Positions 1 through 7,190 of a stretch of DNA of 64,000 bases are shown in pieces. A program made the position numbers and the translations under genes. The stretch is taken from contig NZ_LMMA01000023.1 in assembly GCF_001422725.1 (NCBI RefSeq), positions 384,405 through 448,404 of the forward strand, in the 5' to 3' direction. The DNA is from Flavobacterium sp. Leaf82. Lineage in GTDB: Bacteria; Bacteroidota; Bacteroidia; Flavobacteriales; Flavobacteriaceae. The notes beneath the pieces were generated by a model. That model searched no databases, was not told the DNA's origin, and saw nothing but the letters and a program-made list of their open reading frames with translations. Each line of letters starts with the position of its first letter. Position 1 is the stretch's first letter.

Positions 1-611
1 AAATACGTGTCGTTCGTCTGGTCACCATCATCAATTGTAAATTCATAGTAACGACTGTGTTTAGAATTCCCAAACATGGAAGAATTAGATGTTTGTTCAT
101 TCCAGGTATACATTTCGATTTTTACTGCAGAAAACAATATTTCCTGAGTTGATCCCGCAACATATTTATTTGCCAGCATTTTGCGAAGCTCATATTGTTG
201 GGTGAAATTTCCGGGTTTTAAAATCGAAACAAAAAATGAAGAATTTGCAAATTTGACGATAATACTATCTCGCGTTTGCTTAACAAATTGATCATCAACA
301 GACTCGGACATAAGCGAAGAAGTTATTTTTATTTCTTCCTGAAAATTATAATCAATTTTGTTTTGTTGATGTCTGGTTGCATCAGCTGTTATTGGTTTCA
401 ATACATAAACAACATCAGGCGAAGAATCAAAATCTTTGATTTTTACATCAAATTTTAGTGTTTCTCCTACCTGAATATTGTTCCAAACTGAACGATCATT
501 ACTTTTAGATAAAATAAAATTGGCTTCATTATGCTGAATGGTTTCTGTTGAATTGTTTTCTTCACTACAGGAAGCAAAACCGACTAGAATAAAAAAGAGA
601 TATTTTTTCAT
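1..611 (-). CDS. lipoprotein, C-terminus cut by window edge
   Basis: The minus-strand frame stays open from ATG at 611 to the window edge, so at least 203 codons are seen and the C-terminus is missing. The N-terminus is a short lipoprotein signal (MKKYLFFILVGFASC): lysines, a hydrophobic run and a lipobox ending at Cys15, followed by acidic Ser/Asn-rich residues. The mature part is polar with no membrane segment, so it is probably anchored to the outer or inner membrane facing the periplasm or cell surface. I do not recognise the domain and give no function. The upstream 270 bases hold no other gene. Confidence 0.8.
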   Translation of the reverse strand, partial: MKKYLFFILVGFASCSEENNSTETIQHNEANFILSKSNDRSVWNNIQVGETLKFDVKIKDFDSSPDVVYVLKPITADATRHQQNKIDYNFQEEIKITSSLMSESVDDQFVKQTRDSIIVKFANSSFFVSILKPGNFTQQYELRKMLANKYVAGSTQEILFSAVKIEMYTWNEQTSNSSMFGNSKHSRYYEFTIDDGDQTNDTY

Positions 612-823
612 AATTAAATTTTTTTCAAATTAATGGCTTTATAATATCATTTTTATCCGCTAAAAGTCTTTTGAATAATAGAATAAGGTCGGTCTGTATT
701 TTATTTTCTAAAAGCCTTTTTATTTTCTAAAAAATTCAAGTTTTATTTCAGAAAATGAGTTTTTAAAATTTAGAAAAACATACATAATGTTCTTTTATTT
801 AAGTAGTATTTAAGACAAAAAAA

Positions 824-851
824 AATCCGATTTGCTCTCACAAATCGGATT
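824..851. terminator. bidirectional hairpin terminator
   Basis: An 11-base perfect stem (AATCCGATTTG with CAAATCGGATT) closes a 6-base loop and has A-runs on one side and T-runs on the other, so it can work in both directions. It sits downstream of the minus-strand XRE gene. The same core stem recurs at 3162-3189 and 3930-3957. Confidence 0.8.
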
Positions 852-883
852 TTTTTATTGTATTAAATTATTCTTGAAATTCG

Positions 884-1102
884 TTATTTGAAATCAAGCA
901 ACTTTGATAAAGTAATTTCTAAGGCATTTGCAACTTCAAACAAAGTATAAATCGTAGCATTAACTTTTGCATTTTCAAGTTTTTCAATTGATTGACGATC
1001 TTTATTACACGCTCTCGCTAAGTCGGATTGACTCCAACCCTTTTCTTCTCTTAATTGAATAATTCTCTTACCAATTTTATTTTTCAATATATCTCGTGTC
1101 AT
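884..1102 (-). CDS. XRE/Cro-type helix-turn-helix regulator
   Basis: This 72-residue protein is a single XRE (HTH_3) domain. Residues 12-66 carry the typical pattern REEKGWSQSDLARACNKDR, then a recognition helix (SIEKLENAK) and a capping helix ending LSKLLDF. Such small stand-alone regulators usually dimerise on palindromes. It is divergent from the SymE-like gene at 1196 across a 93-base gap packed with palindromic TTTGTC...GACAA sites, so I infer that it represses both genes, as an antitoxin or immunity regulator would. The start at 1102 is the only good ATG in frame. Target and partner are inferred from layout, not known. Confidence 0.88.
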   Translation of the reverse strand: MTRDILKNKIGKRIIQLREEKGWSQSDLARACNKDRQSIEKLENAKVNATIYTLFEVANALEITLSKLLDFK

Positions 1103-1125
1103 AAATCAAATGTCATAGAATTTGC

Positions 1126-1155
1126 TGACAAATTTGTCATATTTTAATACGACAA
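1126..1155. promoter_or_regulatory. overlapping palindromic operators
   Basis: A perfect 14-base palindrome (TGACAAATTTGTCA, 1126-1139) overlaps an imperfect inverted repeat (1133-1155) with arms TTGTCATAT and ATACGACAA. This is the expected form of an XRE dimer site. A second copy of the longer repeat lies 41 bases on at 1174-1196, about four helical turns. Confidence 0.6.
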
Positions 1156-1169
1156 CTAGGTTTTTTAAC

Positions 1170-1196
1170 TATATTTGTCATATAAAAATACGACAA
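1170..1196 (+). promoter_or_regulatory. -7 element overlapped by operator
   Basis: TATATTTG at 1170-1177 is a perfect Bacteroidota -7 element (TAnnTTTG). It is overlapped by the second operator copy (1174-1196), whose last base is the A of the SymE-like start codon. A bound regulator would cover both the promoter and the start of the message. No clear -33 TTTG is seen at the right distance. Confidence 0.6.
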
Positions 1197-1384
1197 TGAA
1201 AAATTCAAGAACACTAAAAATTCACACAAAGTCCAAATCTGGAGTACATATGCCTACAAAAATTCCGGTAATAAAACTTGAAGGCAAATGGCTTAAAAAA
1301 CTTGGTTTCAACGAAGGACAAATGATAAATGTAGCACAAGAAATAAACAGGCTCATAATTACAATTGATAATCAAGCGAAATGA
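1196..1384 (+). CDS. SymE-like small protein, probable toxin
   Basis: This 62-residue basic protein has the SymE signature: an N-terminal RTLKIHTKS stretch, then VIKLEGKWLKKLGFNEGQ and a short beta strand near the end (RLIITI). That is the AbrB-like SymE_toxin fold. In E. coli SymE is an SOS-induced RNA-cleaving or nucleoid-binding protein silenced by the antisense RNA SymR. Here no antisense RNA is evident; instead a divergent XRE gene and palindromic operators are present. I chose ATG 1196: an in-frame TTG at 1175 lies inside the -7 promoter element, so it cannot be in the message. Toxicity is inferred from the family only. Confidence 0.75.
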   Translation: MKNSRTLKIHTKSKSGVHMPTKIPVIKLEGKWLKKLGFNEGQMINVAQEINRLIITIDNQAK

Positions 1385-1454
1385 TCTTATTTTAATAATT
1401 CAACAAAAATTAAAGCCTATATTTTTATAACTTTATACCTAAATAAGTAAAGTC

Positions 1455-2354
1455 ATGAAAGAAGTATGCATTGTTGAATTTCCATCAAATTTGGGTTTAA
1501 AAGAACCTCAACCCGGAAAAGAACCAGGCGTAAAAAAATTGCCGGACTGGTTATGGAAACATAATTTACATAAAGCCATTGATCCCAAAGACATTCTAAG
1601 ACTTGATGCCCCAAAATATAGCAATGTAAGAGATCTGGAAACTAATATTCTCAACGCAAACGCATTAGTAAATTATGCCAGAGAACAAGCTTATTTAATA
1701 AACAATTTACTTTCTCAAAACAAATTTCCGTTTGTACTTGGCGGAGATTGCAGCATATTATTAGGACCCGCAATTGCTTTGAAACAAAAAGGAAACTACG
1801 GATTATTTTATCTCGACGGTCATACTGATTTTATGAATGTTTCGTTGTCTGAAACTGGCGGAGTTGGCGGAATGGCAGCTTCTATCGTAACGGGAAACGG
1901 ATCTGAAAAACTAACCAATATTCTTAATTTATCCCCGTATATAAAACAAGAAAATCTTTGGTGCGCAGGCAATCGCGAATACGACGATGAATACGAAAAT
2001 GAAATTCGTAATTCGCGTGCAACCTATATCAGTCTTCATGAATTGCGAAAACAAGGTATTGCAACTTGCATTCAAAATTTTTTATCACAAGTAAAAACTA
2101 AAAATCTGGACGGATTCTGGCTTCATATCGATGTTGATGTTCTCAACAATTCGATAATGCCTTGTGTCGACAGCCCAACTCCGGACGGACTTACTTATGA
2201 AGAATTCAATGAACTTACCTCCTATTTATTTCAAAGCGAGAAACTAACCGGACTCGAAATTACAATTCTCGATCCGGATTTAGATCCCACCGGACAATAC
2301 ACAAAAGAATTTGTACATCATATTAGCACAACTTTTAATGCATATAAAAGTTAG
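1455..2354 (+). CDS. arginase/agmatinase-family protein
   Basis: This 299-residue protein has the ureohydrolase fold. Metal-binding blocks appear in order: GGDCS (96-100), DGHTD (121-125), HIDVDV (224-229) and a late Glu at 268 (GLEIT). The family uses two manganese ions to hydrolyse guanidino groups of arginine, agmatine or formiminoglutamate. Two positions are unusual: the canonical GGDHS has Cys instead of the metal-ligand His, and the usual Asp-Pro after the DxD block is Asn-Asn. The substrate therefore cannot be named, and activity may be altered. It stands alone, with a short leader and no arginine-pathway neighbours. Confidence 0.85.
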   Translation: MKEVCIVEFPSNLGLKEPQPGKEPGVKKLPDWLWKHNLHKAIDPKDILRLDAPKYSNVRDLETNILNANALVNYAREQAYLINNLLSQNKFPFVLGGDCSILLGPAIALKQKGNYGLFYLDGHTDFMNVSLSETGGVGGMAASIVTGNGSEKLTNILNLSPYIKQENLWCAGNREYDDEYENEIRNSRATYISLHELRKQGIATCIQNFLSQVKTKNLDGFWLHIDVDVLNNSIMPCVDSPTPDGLTYEEFNELTSYLFQSEKLTGLEITILDPDLDPTGQYTKEFVHHISTTFNAYKS

Positions 2355-2464
2355 ATTTTATTTGATATAATAAAAACTTCTATTGGTCATTTCAATTTAA
2401 AAAGGCAAGTAATTTTGCATAATTCTATTAGCCACAATAGATTACACCTTTAAAAAATTGAATC

Positions 2465-3136
2465 ATGAAAACAAAAATTGCAATATTAGCGTTGATATTC
2501 TTTACTGCATTTGCATGCAAACAAGGAGAATCACAAAGTAATAATCCTACTGAAAAAGATCTTACACCTTTAGAAAAACTAACGTCTGGAAACCAGCGTT
2601 TTTTAGATCAAAAATCAATACATCCGCATCAAAACAAAAAATCTGTTTTAGAAAATCAAGATTCCCAAAAACCTTTTGCCGTAATTATTACCTGTTCAGA
2701 CAGCAGGGTTTCTCCAGAAATCGTATTTGATCAGGGTATTGGCGATTTGTTCGTGATACGAAATGCCGGAAATTTAATTTCTGATATCGACATGGGAAGC
2801 ATCGAATACGCCGTAGAACATTTAGACACTAAACTAATCGTAGTTTTAGGACATACAGAATGCGGTGCCATAAAAGCGTATATCAACGATAAAGACGGAT
2901 CTTATAAAAAACACTTTAATCATATCGACAATATCGTCGAAACAATTTCTTTAGAAGATGAAGAAATCGAAGCCGACAAAATCAACCCGAAAATAAACAA
3001 TTATCTGGGCGCGATTAATGCTAATATCAAACACTCGGCAAAACTTATAGAAAATAATCCTGTGTTGAAAAAACAAAAAGTAAAAATCGTCTCAATGCAA
3101 TACGACGTTCATACCGGAAAAATAATCCAGTTATAA
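2465..3136 (+). CDS. beta-class carbonic anhydrase, lipoprotein form
   Basis: This is a 223-residue beta-carbonic anhydrase, which interconverts CO2 and bicarbonate. The zinc site is intact: C77 and D79-R81 in TCSDSR, and H130 with C133 in GHTECG. The N-terminus is a lipoprotein signal with a hydrophobic stretch and lipobox TAFAC (Cys18), so the enzyme should be exported and lipid-anchored rather than cytoplasmic. That suggests a role in CO2 or pH handling in the periplasm. It is a single gene followed by a hairpin terminator. No sulfate or bicarbonate transporter is adjacent. Confidence 0.93.
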   Translation: MKTKIAILALIFFTAFACKQGESQSNNPTEKDLTPLEKLTSGNQRFLDQKSIHPHQNKKSVLENQDSQKPFAVIITCSDSRVSPEIVFDQGIGDLFVIRNAGNLISDIDMGSIEYAVEHLDTKLIVVLGHTECGAIKAYINDKDGSYKKHFNHIDNIVETISLEDEEIEADKINPKINNYLGAINANIKHSAKLIENNPVLKKQKVKIVSMQYDVHTGKIIQL

Positions 3137-3161
3137 TTGCAGGATAAAAATCAAGAATAAG

Positions 3162-3189
3162 AATCCGATTTGTGAAAACAAGTCGGATT
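3162..3189 (+). terminator. hairpin terminator after carbonic anhydrase
   Basis: A 12-base stem (AATCCGATTTGT / ACAAGTCGGATT, one G-T pair) with loop GAAA is followed by a T-run. The core is shared with 824-851 and 3930-3957. Confidence 0.8.
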
Positions 3190-3278
3190 TTTTTGTTTTG
3201 GAAGTTCAGTATTTTAATTTTTATTAGCACAATTTAAAAAAAGTTTTAAATTTATAATATCAATTTAAAGCTCAAAAC

Positions 3279-3923
3279 ATGACATTAGAAGAATACAAAA
3301 AACAATTTTCAGATGACGATGCTGTCGGCTGGCTGTCTATAGACAAAGAGCTAGATGAGCTTTATCCCAATCAGGAACCCAAACATTATGTACCGCCAAT
3401 AAGTTATATGCTTGGCGGCGCAGATCCGCTTGACGGCATAAGCGTTTACGAAAGCAAAAAACAAACAGACCACCTGCATTTTGTAACCTACGGTTTTTCT
3501 GAATTGTATTATAATGAAGAAAAACTAGACGGCGAATTTAGCAAATGGGGATTTGAACTTACCTTTAGACTAAAACCTTTTGCACCGGATAACGAAAACC
3601 CAAGTTGGGCAATTGCACTCTTGCAAAACATTGCCCGATATGTTTTTGACAGCGGAAACTGGTTTGAGGAATTTCATTATATGCCCGCAAACGGACCAAT
3701 ACGACTGGATACTGAAACTGCTATAACAGCCTTGATTTTTGTGGCAGATCCTGAGTTAGAAAAAATACAAACTCCACATGGCGAAGTCACTTTTTTGCAA
3801 ATCGTAGGAATCACATCTGCTGAATATGATCAGTTGGTAGAAAATCCCGAAACTGCAGAGGAATTAGTAAATAAACTCAAAGAAAACAATCCGTTATTGA
3901 TTGCGGATTTGACAAGAAAATAA
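3279..3923 (+). CDS. suppressor-of-fused (SUFU) domain protein
   Basis: This 214-residue acidic cytoplasmic protein resembles the bacterial SUFU-domain family (PF05076). Features include the block HYVPPISYMLGGADPLDGISVYES (residues ~36-59), the FVTYGFSELY strand, and a GFELTFRLK segment followed by PSWAIALLQNIARYVF. In animals SUFU binds Gli factors; in bacteria the domain is often found as an immunity protein against polymorphic toxins, or alone. No toxin or secretion gene is beside it here, so its role is open. It is a single gene closed by its own terminator. Confidence 0.85.
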   Translation: MTLEEYKKQFSDDDAVGWLSIDKELDELYPNQEPKHYVPPISYMLGGADPLDGISVYESKKQTDHLHFVTYGFSELYYNEEKLDGEFSKWGFELTFRLKPFAPDNENPSWAIALLQNIARYVFDSGNWFEEFHYMPANGPIRLDTETAITALIFVADPELEKIQTPHGEVTFLQIVGITSAEYDQLVENPETAEELVNKLKENNPLLIADLTRK

Positions 3924-3929
3924 CTCAGA

Positions 3930-3957
3930 AATCCGATTTAGAAAACTAAGTCGGATT
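3930..3957 (+). terminator. hairpin terminator after SUFU gene
   Basis: Stem AATCCGATTTAG / CTAAGTCGGATT (one G-T pair) with a 4-base loop, followed by TTTTT. It begins 6 bases after the SUFU stop codon. Confidence 0.85.
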
Positions 3958-3964
3958 TTTATTT

Positions 3965-4057
3965 GGGCGTTACCCGCAGAAAAAGCGGGTCGGGCTTTCG
4001 GCTATATCTTTTGTTCCGTTTCTCTTCACAAAAGGATACCGCCTCTATCCCTAACGC
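3965..4057. repeat. folded GCGTTA...TAACGC intergenic element
   Basis: About 93 bases bounded by GCGTTA (3967) and TAACGC (ending 4057), which can pair. Inside are two further hairpins, CCCGC/GCGGG and TATCTTTTG/CAAAAGGATA, giving a three-way-junction shape. It is more GC-rich than its surroundings. I have a general memory of similar elements scattered in Flavobacterium genomes; only one copy is in this window. Confidence 0.55.
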
Positions 4058-4120
4058 AAAACCCGTTTTTATAAGAACATTTTATTTCTAAATTAAATTA
4101 TTATAATAAAAAGATTATTT

Positions 4121-4128
4121 TAGCTTTG
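4121..4128 (+). promoter_or_regulatory. -7 promoter element (TAGCTTTG)
   Basis: A perfect TAnnTTTG element 63 bases before the DUF1801 start at 4192. No good -33 TTTG is visible upstream. Confidence 0.45.
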
Positions 4129-4191
4129 TTAAGGATTCCGCATCAAAACAAACACATTCAACTAGTTATACAACCTTAAAAAAGTATTATT

Positions 4192-4581
4192 ATGAATGCA
4201 GAAATACAAGAATACAATAATTTGCAAAACTCTACAGATCAGGAAATCTGTAATAAACTTGCCGCTATAATCGATGAAAATTTGCCAAATGCCGAAAACA
4301 AGATTTGGCACGCACATCCGGTTTGGTTTTTAGACGGTAATCCTATCGTGGGTTACAGCAAACTAAAAGCAAGCGTTAGGTTATTATTCTGGAGCGGACA
4401 ATCTTTTGATGAAGAAAAACTAACCGACGAAGGCTCTTTTAAAGCCGCAGAATCACGCTACATAAATCCGGAACAAATCGACATAGACGATATAGAACGC
4501 TGGCTCAAAAAAGCGCAGGAAATACAATGGGATTATAAAAACCTAATCAAACGAAAAGGAATTTTAATTCGGTTAAAATAA
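4192..4581 (+). CDS. DUF1801-domain protein
   Basis: This 129-residue soluble protein matches the DUF1801 (YdhG-like) fold: an acidic N-terminal helix, then KIWHAHPVWFLDGNPIVGYS, RLLFWSGQSF and a C-terminal helical part (DIERWLKKAQEIQWDY). The family is small, widespread and lacks a firm function; a relative was proposed to be frataxin-like. Two more DUF1801 genes occur in this window (13814 and 21693), only distantly similar. It lies 33 bases ahead of a GNAT gene and may share its message. Confidence 0.8.
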   Translation: MNAEIQEYNNLQNSTDQEICNKLAAIIDENLPNAENKIWHAHPVWFLDGNPIVGYSKLKASVRLLFWSGQSFDEEKLTDEGSFKAAESRYINPEQIDIDDIERWLKKAQEIQWDYKNLIKRKGILIRLK

Positions 4582-4614
4582 AACAAGCACAAATAAGGTT
4601 AGAATAAAATTATT

Positions 4615-5046
4615 ATGGAAATTGTAAGGATCAAAAAAAATCATTACGACGCTTTAAGAAAACTATTTTTAAAAGAGAGAAAAAACACGTTCTCGTGGCT
4701 GGATCCTTTAAAATTTAAACTAGACGATTTTGAAAAGCATACAAAAGGAGAATTAGTTTTGGTTGCTTTAGATCAGGAAATTCCAATTGGATTTATCTCT
4801 ATTTGGATGCCAAATAAGTTTATTCATCATTTATATCTCGACGAAAAATATCAAAACAAAGGCGTTGGAACTCAATTGCTCAAAGCTGCAATTCAGGAAA
4901 CTAATTTACCTATTACGTTAAAATGCTTAGAAGAGAATACAAAAGCAGTTGATTTTTATAAAAAGAAAGGATTTGTTGCCATAGAAAGAGGACCATCTGA
5001 AAACGGAGATTATATATTATTTGAGTTATCAGAAAATTTAAAATAG
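4615..5046 (+). CDS. GNAT-family N-acetyltransferase
   Basis: This 143-residue protein has the GNAT core: strand beta4 with HHLYLDEKYQ, the acetyl-CoA pyrophosphate loop QNKGVG (80-85), then a helix and the late VDFYKKKGF motif. The family transfers an acetyl group from acetyl-CoA to an amine. The acceptor cannot be predicted from sequence. It follows the DUF1801 gene by 33 bases and is probably co-transcribed with it. Length is normal for a single-domain GNAT. Confidence 0.9.
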   Translation: MEIVRIKKNHYDALRKLFLKERKNTFSWLDPLKFKLDDFEKHTKGELVLVALDQEIPIGFISIWMPNKFIHHLYLDEKYQNKGVGTQLLKAAIQETNLPITLKCLEENTKAVDFYKKKGFVAIERGPSENGDYILFELSENLK

Positions 5047-5127
5047 AAACACTAAATCAATTATAATTACACCTTACATTCAAAACCAATAATCACTGCA
5101 TAAATTCGTTTAAAAAAGAAAATAATA

Positions 5128-5538
5128 ATGGCCAATACATTCTACTCTTATTTAGCATTTATAACCCCAGATTCTAACGCAAGCCTCATTGCTTTAAAAA
5201 ATAATTTAGAAACTTTCTATAACAAATCAGAAACAGCAGATAAACCAGAAATTGTACTTGATAATGACCAAATCGAGCTTGTTTTCAAAGATGAATATCG
5301 CTTGTATATCGCCTATTCTCAAGAAGAATATGTAAATGAAGAAGCGCTTGAACTTGCAGAAGAACACGAACTCGATTGGAATGAAAACATTATTGATAAA
5401 GCAAAATTACAAACCTGCAATAAAAGATTTGAAATTTGGGGCGATGACGATTTTGATATGGATTATTTTAATGACAGTTTGTATATCATAGAACAAATAG
5501 AAAATTTTGATGATGTAATTATATTTTCGATCCAATAA
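5128..5538 (+). CDS. hypothetical acidic protein
   Basis: This 136-residue protein is very acidic, with no signal peptide or membrane segment, so it should be cytoplasmic. It starts with an alternating strand pattern (FYSYLAFITPDSNASL) and ends with a helix-strand pattern (YIIEQIENFDDVIIFSI). I do not recognise the family. Codon use and A-rich leader resemble its neighbours, so it looks like a genuine gene. It is a lone gene between the GNAT and a lipoprotein. Confidence 0.7.
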   Translation: MANTFYSYLAFITPDSNASLIALKNNLETFYNKSETADKPEIVLDNDQIELVFKDEYRLYIAYSQEEYVNEEALELAEEHELDWNENIIDKAKLQTCNKRFEIWGDDDFDMDYFNDSLYIIEQIENFDDVIIFSIQ

Positions 5539-5674
5539 ATGATTTAACACATATCATCATTAAATTTTACAAAAAGAAAACAATAAACAATTCTTTTAAG
5601 ATATTAAACAACTACAACGCAACCATTTAATAAATTTTACATCTATTAATTAAACCAACGTAAAATTTATAACT

Positions 5675-6094
5675 ATGAAAAAATTGTTTTTGTTAATCGC
5701 AGTTGTCTTATTTTGTTCTTGCAGTAATGATGATAAAGATTCCTCTCAAAACGAAATAAAAGGCAAATGGAAACTGACTAATACTTCTGGAGGAATAACT
5801 GGCACATCATATCCTATACCTGCGAATCAAGAAACGGTTTTAGAATTTTCTGAGAATACTTTAAAAACCTATATAAATGGTACTTTATTAAATACTCAGA
5901 CTTATAGTTTTCAAATAAAAAAATCAATTTTTGGAGGCGTTAGAAAAATGATAGTTACCCAAAGTAATTCAATTGCAAATGACATTAACAGAGTACAATC
6001 TTTTAACATTCTTGGCGACAAATTATCCTTAAGAGATGAATGTTTCGATTGTTACACAGCAGAATATACGCGTATAAATCTTGCTGCATTCTAA
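5675..6094 (+). CDS. small lipoprotein, lipocalin-like
   Basis: This 139-residue protein has a signal ending in a lipobox (VLFCSCS, Cys14 or Cys16), then an acidic linker and a domain opening with IKGKWKLTNTSGGITG. That G-x-W strand start is typical of the lipocalin-like or DUF-type small beta-barrel lipoproteins common in Flavobacteria. A CFDCY pair near residues 126-129 may form a disulfide. Ligand unknown. It is a single gene followed by a clear terminator. Confidence 0.8.
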   Translation: MKKLFLLIAVVLFCSCSNDDKDSSQNEIKGKWKLTNTSGGITGTSYPIPANQETVLEFSENTLKTYINGTLLNTQTYSFQIKKSIFGGVRKMIVTQSNSIANDINRVQSFNILGDKLSLRDECFDCYTAEYTRINLAAF

Positions 6095-6126
6095 AAACGT
6101 TAGATTACAACAAAACAAAAACCTTA

Positions 6127-6164
6127 AAAAGTCTGATCTTTAAACCTTAAAAAATCAGACTTTT
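6127..6164 (+). terminator. hairpin terminator
   Basis: Perfect 11-base stem AAAAGTCTGAT / ATCAGACTTTT with a 16-base loop, 33 bases after the lipoprotein stop. Confidence 0.75.
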
Positions 6165-6290
6165 ATTTTATAACCTTTATACTCCTTTTCTCTATTTTCT
6201 ATTTTCTCTCATTCCCTATTCTGGTTTTAATTTGTATTTTCGTTCAATATAAACGAATTCCTAAAAAATATAAATAAGCCAACTCATAAT

Positions 6291-7070
6291 ATGGAAGAAG
6301 CAGTAATCGAAAAATCAGTTTTTGAAGAAATACCAACAGAAAAAATTTATACCGAAAAAGCAATTACTGTCGGCACTTTTTTAGGCGGTCCATTAGTTGC
6401 CGGTTATTTTATGGCAGAAAATTTTAAAGTTTTTGGAGATTTCGACAAAGCCCGAAAAACCTGGATTATAACGATTCTGGCAACCATTTTTATCTTTGGT
6501 TTGATTTTTTTGATTCCGGAAAATATAAATATTCCAAATATGATTTTCCCAATTATTTATATGGGAATCGCAGCTTATTTTACCAAAAAATATCAGGAAA
6601 AACAAATTAATACACACATCGAGAATGGCGGCGAACATTATAATTGGTGGCGAACGCTATTAATTTCGATTATAGGAATTTCGGTTTTGCTTGGTGCTGT
6701 ATTCAGTATTTCATTTTTGACAGAAGCTGCAAACGGAAGACTTGCCGAATCAACAAAAAAATATGGAACCATGAATCATGAAATTGCCTATCAAAGCAAT
6801 ATCAATGAAAACGAAGTAGATAAAATTGCTGTTGCTTTTGAGAAAACATTCTTTTTTGACGATGCTATAACTAAATACGTATACCTGGAAAAAATCGATA
6901 ACACCTACGAAATTTCTATTTCATGCAATGAATCTGTCAAAGACGACGCTATAGCCGCGCAACCATTTGTACAATTAAGAGATGATATGCAAAAATATTT
7001 TCCTCATAATAAAATCATTCTTAAACTTGTCGTTGATAATCTTGATAATGTAGTTAAACGAATTGAATAG
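6291..7070 (+). CDS. hypothetical membrane protein, ~4 helices
   Basis: This 259-residue protein has four likely membrane helices at about residues 25-42, 58-76, 82-98 and 121-145, followed by a soluble C-terminal domain of about 110 residues. The N-terminal segment (KAITVGTFLGGPLVAGYFMAENFK) resembles other uncharacterised membrane proteins of Bacteroidota. The soluble tail has mixed helix and strand and no motif I recognise. It is a lone gene. Function not assigned. Confidence 0.75.
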   Translation: MEEAVIEKSVFEEIPTEKIYTEKAITVGTFLGGPLVAGYFMAENFKVFGDFDKARKTWIITILATIFIFGLIFLIPENINIPNMIFPIIYMGIAAYFTKKYQEKQINTHIENGGEHYNWWRTLLISIIGISVLLGAVFSISFLTEAANGRLAESTKKYGTMNHEIAYQSNINENEVDKIAVAFEKTFFFDDAITKYVYLEKIDNTYEISISCNESVKDDAIAAQPFVQLRDDMQKYFPHNKIILKLVVDNLDNVVKRIE

Positions 7071-7190
7071 ACATACAAATCTAATTTCATCCTTTTTTTG
7101 GATTCCCATTTTTAGACTACGATAAAAATAGTTTTGGCTAAATCTGCCTGATGAATGTTGCTCAACTTTGTACTATAAAAATATAGACAA

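Noticed and set aside
276..458. Plus-strand 60-codon frame
   Set aside because: Antisense to the partial lipoprotein, which has a proper signal peptide and stays open over 203 codons.
1175..1195. Longer start (TTG) for the SymE-like gene
   Set aside because: The TTG lies inside the -7 promoter element, so it is above the transcript; ATG 1196 fits the family length.
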